Shown here: in pieces, positions 57,815 to 64,000 of the stretch
Position numbering within the stretch: position 1 is the stretch's first letter
Layout: the number at the start of each line of letters is the position of its first letter
Assembly (NCBI GenBank): GCA_038049695.1
Contig: CP142453.1
Span: 35,501,501-35,565,500 of the forward strand
Source: Cinnamomum chago
Taxonomy: Eukaryota; Streptophyta; Magnoliopsida; Laurales; Lauraceae
Reading direction: 5' to 3'
Length of the DNA: 64,000 nt
Program-made: the position numbers and the translations under genes
Notes under the pieces: generated by a model
Database searches by the model: none
Told to the model about the DNA's origin: nothing
The model's input: only the letters and a program-made list of their open reading frames with translations

Positions 57815-58470
57815 ACGAATTTTATTTGTCTCCTAAAAGGAATAAATATATCCCCGACGTATATAATTTGTCGCCTAAGAGAAATTGTGGCAAGGTTAAA
57901 TATTGGGTGAAATGTCTACAAACTATGCGCGGCAAAACTAATTCGTCACCTATTATAATTTATGGCAATTCATGCACTATTTGGCGACAATAAAGTTTTG
58001 TCGGTAAAAAACTATAATTCAGCGACGACTCCATTTTGTTGCCAAATTCCTTTTTCACCATTTTTTATCCATTTTCTCGTAATGAATTATGGACATTTGG
58101 CGACAAAAAATATCATTTTTGCCGACATAATGCGTTGTTGTAGAAAATTGATATTTGGCGACGATAATGTGTTGTCGCAGAAAATCATTTTAGCGACGAT
58201 AATGTGTTGTCGTAGAAAATTGATATTTAGCGACGATAATGGGTTGTCGCAGAAAATTGATATTTAGCGACGATAATGTGTTGTTACGGAAAATTGATAT
58301 TTAGCGACGATACGGAGTTGTCGCAAAAAATGTATATTTAGCGACGATTAATTCTGATCGTCGGCAAAAACAATCACCGACACGTAATGGGCGACGAAAA
58401 TGGTTTCGTCGCAGAATATATTCTGCCACGATTTTGTGATTTTCTGCGACAAATATTTACGTTGCGAAAA
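57815..58470. repeat. CACTA-2 subterminal repeats, 3' end
   Basis: Dense TAGCGACGAT/TTGTCGCA words. At 58,150-58,360 they form five to six tandem units of about 37 bp (GATATTTAGCGACGATAATG type). Likely transposase-binding array. Confidence 0.9.
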
Positions 58471-58488
58471 ATGATTTTTGTTGTAGTG

Positions 58489-58491
58489 AAT
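58489..58491 (+). repeat. Target-site duplication AAT (right) of CACTA-2
   Basis: Identical to 43,781-43,783. Confidence 0.95.
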
Positions 58492-60706
58492 AAGAAGTGA
58501 TCATGGAGGTGAATTTGAAAATACAAAGTTCAAAAAATATTGTGATAAGTATGGAATTCACCATGAATTTTCTGCCCCTAAAACTCCTCAACAAAATGGT
58601 ATTGCTGAAAGAAAGAATCGGGTCTTACAAGAAATGGCCACAGTTATGCTTCATGGAAAGAATGTTCCTAGAGATCTATGGGCCGAAGCAGTTAGTACAG
58701 TATGTCACATCATAAACAGTGTATACTTGAGAACTGACTTGGATAAAACTGCTTATGAATTATGGCATGAGAAAAGACCTAACATTAACTACTTTAAAAT
58801 TTTTGGTAGCAAGTGCTATATACTCAAGGACAGAGAACACTTGAGCAAATTTGATTCTAAAAGTGATGAAGGCATCTTCATTGGCTATTCTCAAAACAGT
58901 CGTGCCTATAGAGTATTGAATATAAACACTGGAGCCATACAAGAATCCATAAATGTAGTCATTGATGACAAACCAAATGATTTCAGTCATCAAGAAAACC
59001 CTGATAATGATGAGATAAATGTCCCAACTGAAAAACTGGATGAGTCTCCAATCTCCAAGGATTTGGTAAATGTGAAACATCATTCTATGGACCAAATTCT
59101 GGGAGATCCTTTGGCTGGTGTCAAGACTATAAGATAATTAGAAAACATTGTTAGCTATCTTTGCTTTACTTCTACTTTTGAACCTAAAAATGTTGATGAA
59201 GCTTTTTCTGATGATAATTAGATAAATGCCATGCAAGAAGAGTTAAATCAATTCGCTAGAAATGAAGTTTGGGATCTAGTGCCTAGACCTGATGACAAAA
59301 ATGTTGTAGGTGCCAAGTGGATTTACAAAAATAAACTTGATGAAAATGGTATCATTGTTAGAAACAAGCCCAGGCTGGTTGCTCAAGGGTACTCTCAAAT
59401 TGAAGGAATAGATTTTGAAGAAACTTTTGCTCCCGTTGCTAGACTTGAATCCATTAGAATTCTTCTTGCCATTGCTTGTTCTTTAAATTTTAAACTATAC
59501 CAAATGGATGTCAAAAGTGCTTTTCTAAATGGTATCTTGGAAGAAGAAGTTTATGTTGAGCAACCCAAAGGGTTTGAAGACCCTAAGAAACCTAACCATG
59601 TGTATCATCTTAGAAAGGCTCTCTATGGTCTTAAACAAGCCCCTAGAGCTTGGTATGAAAGACTAACTCAATTCTTAATTGATCAAAGCTTTGAAAGGGG
59701 TAGTGTGGATAAAACTCTCTTTATTCAAACAAATAATAATAAAATTTTGATTGCTCAAATTTATGTTGATGATTTAGTGTTTGGATCTACTTGTAATGAT
59801 CTCACAGAAAAGTTTGCTAATCTTATGAAATCTAAATTTGAAATGAGCATGGTTGGTGAATTTAATTTCTTTCTAGGATTACAAGTTAAACAATTGTCCG
59901 ATGGAATTTTTATTTCCCAAACCAAATATACTAAAGAATTAATCAAAAGGTCTGGATTAGATTCAACCAAGCACATGAACACACCCATGAGCACAACACT
60001 CAAATTATCTAGGGAGTCGAGTGGTGAGAGTGTTGATTCTAGTTTGTATAGGAGCATGATAGGCAGCTTATTATATCTTACAGCCAGTAGACCTGATATT
60101 GCATTCGGTGTAGGAGCTTGCGCCAGATATCAATCCGATCCCAAAGAAATTCATTTGAAAGCTGTTAAAAGAATCATTAGATATGTTTTAGGGTCTTCAG
60201 GATATGGCTTATGGTATCCATATGACTCATCTACCTGCATTACTAGATACTCAGACGCCGATTGGGCTGGAAATGTGGATGATAGAAAATCTATAAGCGG
60301 TGGGTGTTTTTACCTAGGAAACTGTCTTGTTGGCTGGCATAGCAAGAAACAATCATCCATCTCCTTATCTACAGCTGAAGCAGAATATATAGCAACTGGT
60401 AGTGGTTGTACTCAAATGCTCTGGATGAGACAAATGCTCAAAGACTATGGTATTGAACAGTGTAGCATGAACTTGTACTGTGATAACACTAGTGTTATCA
60501 ATATCTCCAAAAATTCCGTCCAACACTCTAGAACCAAGCGTATCGATATTAGACATCATTTCATTAGAGAATTGGTTGAAGAAGGAGTCATAGTTTTGGA
60601 GCATATTCCTACAGAAAAACAACTTGCAGACATTTTAACAAAACCCTTGGATGTTTCCAAATTTGAAAATATGCGAAAATCCCTTGGTGTTTGTGATATT
60701 GGATGA
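58492..60706 (+). pseudogene. Copia pol, second part (integrase end, RT, RNase H)
   Basis: Continues the interrupted frame. Integrase resumes with the second catalytic region (SDHGGEFE, then PQQNGIAERKNR with the catalytic Glu). TAA at 59,135-59,137 and TAG at 59,219-59,221 (a Trp codon position) break the frame. From 59,231 reverse transcriptase and RNase H are open for 491 codons: [36 protein letters not shown], then RNase H with YSDADWAG and STAEAEYIA. Order protease-integrase-RT-RNase H is the copia order. Four stops plus the 14.7-kb insertion make it inactive. Confidence 0.95.
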
Positions 60707-61221
60707 TGCCCCTTGCTTGTTTGTTCTTAGTTTAATAGTTATTTTCTTTATAAAAAATAATAAAATAATAAAAATTAAAAAAAGGAATTTTGGCTAGCCG
60801 TGGCTATCTTGGCGGCTAATCGCCTGTCTGGGCCTGCGCCCTTATATTGTTTTATTTCTCTTCCCCACCTTCCGTCATTTGTCTCTGTCTCCTCTTCCAT
60901 TTGTTTCTCTTTATCGCTAGTTTCCTGGTTTTCTTCTCGTCTCTTCCCTCAAGGTATCTTCTCTCCTTTTCTTTTCATTTCAGTTCTTTAAAATTTATTT
61001 TCTCTTCTCATTAACAATGAGTTGTATTATGTTTTCGTTTTGTGTTTTCCTGTCTTCCCTTTTTAGGGTTTTTCAACCTCTTCCATTTCTCTCTCCCATT
61101 GGTTTCCTTCTTACCTATTACTAATTCTTTTGTCATTCTCTCTTTCTTGTATCTTCCAAATCGTGCCTTTTGCATCTGTGTTGTGCTTTCTTCTTCCTAG
61201 TTTTTTTCTTGTGCACTCTAA
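60707..61221 (+). other. Leader of envelope-like region
   Basis: A-rich run at 60,750-60,786, then GGCTAGCCG and GGCGGCTAATCGCC words like those in the LTR at 63.3 kb, then a CT-rich leader up to the ATG. The change of character at about 60,790 may be a recombination junction. Confidence 0.45.
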
Positions 61222-62446
61222 GTGTTTGTAGAAATGCCTCCTCGAATGAAAACAGCTGTGAACCGCCTTGCTAAACGAGGACGATCTACTCCCGCCTCCT
61301 CTTCTCATAGAGAAAGGTCTCCTTCACCCTCTCAGTCCACCTCACCTTCTCTTACCCCTCCTTCCTCTCCTCCACCTCAGTCGGGCTCTGCTGTTCTCAA
61401 AACCAATGCCAAAATGCTGGCTGCTTTGAAATCTAGATCAATTATGGTTGAAAGACGGACTTTGCGGAATGTAGTAAATCCCCATGAGACAGCAACCATT
61501 CTTGCTCCGATTGGATGGGACAACATCTTGGACTGGGGGGACAAAGCCTATCCTTCTCTTGTTTTTGGCATGTATGCTTCAATCACTAATGCAGTATCCT
61601 CAGTTGACTCCTGCTCCTTCACTATTGCCCTTCGAAACAAAGAAGTTACGATTGACCTAGATCTTATCTCTTCGATCATGAACATTCCAGTGAACCCTGA
61701 TGGCCTATCCATGGTTTCTGACACCCTTACTGAAGCTGAAAAGGCTCAAGCTACTCTAGTTCTTTGCGGCCATTCTGCTACATGGGATCGCAAGAACTTC
61801 CTTCCTTTAGGAGCCTTGATTCCCAAATACAGGTTGTTGCACCACCTCTTCACTTTTAATGTTTATCCTCGTAAAGGAAATCGGACTGAATTAACTACTT
61901 ATATGGTAAATGTCCTTTCCAAAGTGGTTAGAGGAGTACAAATGTGTCTCCCTTCTCTTATTTGTAGAACCATTGTTCGCTTTCACCTATCCAATGCCTC
62001 TAAGCCAACAGTCCCCTTTGGCTTCTTTATTTCTCAAATAGCTCGTTCTCTTGGTGTTCTCCGCCCAAATGAGCCTCCTATTTCCCATGCACCTTTTGGC
62101 CATGCAAATCTTATTCAGATGAATCCCTTTTGGCCATGCAAATCTTATTCAGATGAATCTCTTTCCAAATGAAGAAGCAGAGATTCCTCAACCTCAACAC
62201 CAAGTCCCTTTAGCCCCACAACAGCAGGACCCTACAGGGCTCGCTCCTTCTTCTTCACATCGACAGACTCCTCCTTCATCTGTTCCCAGGAGTGTTGAAG
62301 AACGGTTAAATGGTTTCGAGCGCAATCAGTCCAAAACCGAAAAGCTTCTAAAGAAGACTCTCAAATATCTCAGTGGACTGTCAAAGGCTTGCTGTACCCA
62401 AGATGCTTCTAGTATGCCTCCATCTCCTTCACCTCCATCGGATTAG
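61222..62446 (+). pseudogene. Sirevirus envelope-like / plant transposon protein ORF, frameshifted
   Basis: First frame 61,222-62,172: a Ser/Pro-rich basic start, then a 200-residue domain (GWDNILDWGDKAYPSLVFGM, IDLDLISSIMNIP, LGALIPKYRLLHHLF) of the kind found downstream of pol in Sireviruses and called envelope-like or putative plant transposon protein. The reading moves to another frame (62,153-62,446: Pro/Gln-rich, then a helical ERLNGFERNQSKTEKLLKK) because of a tandem 34-bp duplication at 62,094-62,161. Function in the family is unknown; no convincing membrane segment is visible. Confidence 0.75.
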
Positions 62447-63012
62447 CTCTTTTGGGGATTCTAAGCCACATGTGTTTTTATTGGTTGTACTCATTTTGGT
62501 GGTGTTCTTTTGGCTTGTAGCTGCCCCTCCTATGTTTTTTTGTTTAAACTTATGATGTTTTCTATCTATGGATGTTCACTCTAACCTGATATGGATGTTT
62601 CTATGGTATTAGTGATTAAATGCTTTTATACTTTCATTGTCTATTATCTACTTGCACTTTCAATTCACTGTCTTTTATACATCCATGGTTAGTTTCTCTT
62701 TATCAATTTGTGACAAAAAGGGGGGTGTGGTTTAAGTTTGCAGCTACAAATTAAGGGGAAGGATTTATCTCAGGGGGAGAATCCATCTCCATTTCCCATG
62801 CTTTTAATCTATGTTTGTTAGTGTTGTGCTTCTACAGGTTCATCTTCTCAATCTCATATGAAGAGCTATGCGTACTAGTCTTAAATCCTTTTTGTTCTTA
62901 TATTTGTTTTTCAGCTGGAAAAGGTCTTGTACTTAGTATATGGTTGTTCTTTGAGTTGTATTGGATATCTCTTGTAATCTTGTATTAGCTAAATGGTTTT
63001 GTCACGAAATTG
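62447..63012 (+). other. Noncoding stretch before polypurine tract
   Basis: AT-rich with PPT-like words AAAAAGGGGGGTG at 62,715 and TCAGGGGGAGAATC at 62,771, as in the element at 36.5 kb. No gene. Confidence 0.6.
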
Positions 63013-63026
63013 ACAAAGGGGGAGAT
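63013..63026 (+). promoter_or_regulatory. Polypurine tract
   Basis: ACAAAGGGGGAGAT directly before TGTAAGTG, the presumed LTR start. Plus-strand primer of the retroelement. Confidence 0.85.
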
Positions 63027-64000
63027 TGTAAGTGTCACATGACTGTGAGCACTAAGTTTGTTTTGTCAATTCCGTGCCATTGTGTTTCGAAGACCCTGCC
63101 TCCCAAAGTCCCTCATGGAAGATCTAATTCAGAGGGTTTATCAAGCTGTTGGAAAGTCCGGATTTATCAAAGAAGATCTCCATTTGTGTTTGTCAACCTT
63201 TTCAGGTATTTTATACCCAAACCAAAGCCTTAGAACCCTGGGAAAAAGTTGAGTTTTAAATCCTGTTTTCTATCTCTTTATCTCAGCTTTAATAGTCTTT
63301 CAAAAAGGGGTTTGGTGACCGTAACTAGCCCCCTTGCAAAGGGCGGCTAACCGCCAGACCCACGGTCTGCTTTCCAGAAAGTGTTTTTCATCAGGATGAA
63401 GTTTGGCTCCCCTGCGGCTAACCGCCATGTTCACCTGCGGCTAACGGCATAGCTAACCGTGAGTTACGGTCTGTTTTCCAGAGAGCATGTTTTTTTCAGA
63501 ACCCACTTACTGTCACCCCAGCGGTTGCCTCACGGTTAGCCTCTAACTCTTCCTGCGGCTAACCGTGAGCCAACCTTATTTGAATTTTCTGACCGTTATT
63601 GGAAAGGGGCTAGCCGCTGATCTAAAGGGGCTAGCCACCAATATAGCCGTTGTATCTTTTCTATAAATCTGGAGCTTGTTTCTCTCTTCGGAGAGGACCT
63701 TTTTTAGAGAGCTTTGCATGCTATTTTCTTCCCAACAAACCTAAGCTCTCAAATCTTCTTCCAAACACTCATGTATTAGATTTAGGAAAATCCCAAAGCT
63801 TCATTAGCTCCAAGATGAGTGTGTTGTGTGAGAAGAGTTTCTCTAGGATCCCTTATTGTGTATGAAAGCCAAATCCTTGTTACCCTAGAGGACCAGACCT
63901 CTGAACCTTGGTTGTGCTACACTATGGAAGCTTCCTTCTTAACTCCAAGGCGTCGTCAAGAGGTGAAAGCTTTGACTACTGTCAAAGCTTTTTAGAACTC
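63027..64000 (+). mobile_element. Start of Sirevirus 3' LTR (runs off the window)
   Basis: Begins TGTAAGTGTCAC after the polypurine tract. The U3 part at 63,330-63,650 has many GGCTAACCGC, CGGTTAGCC and GGCTAGCCG words, and CTATAAAT follows at 63,661. It shows no visible similarity to the LTR at 39,404-40,929, although it stands downstream of that element's pol. Confidence 0.75.

Overview
This window is nuclear DNA of a flowering plant. It is almost entirely mobile-element and viral-relic sequence; I see no intact resident host gene. Plant origin is shown by Sirevirus-type copia retrotransposons, En/Spm (CACTA) transposons with TNP2 and TNPA-like genes, an endogenous plant pararetrovirus (Caulimoviridae), and fragments of plant genes (RBR, PIN, plantacyanin, profilin). 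Species cannot be told from the sequence.

Layout. 1-3.1 kb: AT-rich repeats. 3.2-11.3 kb: a decayed endogenous caulimovirid in two halves placed head to head. The minus-strand half (3.5-6.96 kb) encodes reverse transcriptase/RNase H plus a 391-residue protein of unknown role, and has no coat protein or protease. The plus-strand half (6.97-11.3 kb) encodes the end of a movement-protein region, coat protein with zinc knuckle, and protease, plus a different protein of unknown role, and has no reverse transcriptase. The halves share a 150-bp 5' segment and a 3' noncoding segment. That is the layout expected of a two-component (bipartite) pararetrovirus genome of the kind proposed for some florendoviruses. 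12.2-14.1 kb: repeats and a large inverted repeat. 15,641-33,955: a complete 18.3-kb CACTA transposon with GAT target duplications and a decayed transposase pair on the minus strand. It also holds captured host exons (SpoU methyltransferase, retinoblastoma-related, ankyrin-type, plantacyanin, universal-stress-type, pectinesterase), a MITE and a reverse-oriented solo LTR with its own AGGCC duplication. 34.1-38.7 kb: a 5'-truncated Sirevirus with a zinc-knuckle remnant, a run of polypurine-tract-like motifs and an LTR. 39.4-60.7 kb: a Sirevirus-type copia element (LTR, Met-tRNA primer site, gag-pol) split inside integrase by a second complete CACTA transposon at 43,784-58,488 with AAT target duplications. 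60.8-64 kb: an envelope-like Sirevirus ORF, polypurine tract and the start of an LTR.

The second CACTA element carries no recognisable transposase. Between its ends lie intron-containing fragments of at least eight unrelated host genes (ARP5, GFAT, TMEM147-like, profilin, PIN, a chloroplast HEAGH-motif protein, PRP3, a spermidine-synthase-like methyltransferase). All read on the plus strand, downstream of a pyrimidine-rich leader like the one in the first element. It is a strong Pack-CACTA candidate.

Order of events from nesting: the copia element at 39.4 kb inserted before CACTA-2; CACTA-1 inserted before the solo-LTR parent. Target duplications are exact for both CACTA elements and for the solo LTR, while coding regions carry several stops and frameshifts, so most units are no longer functional.
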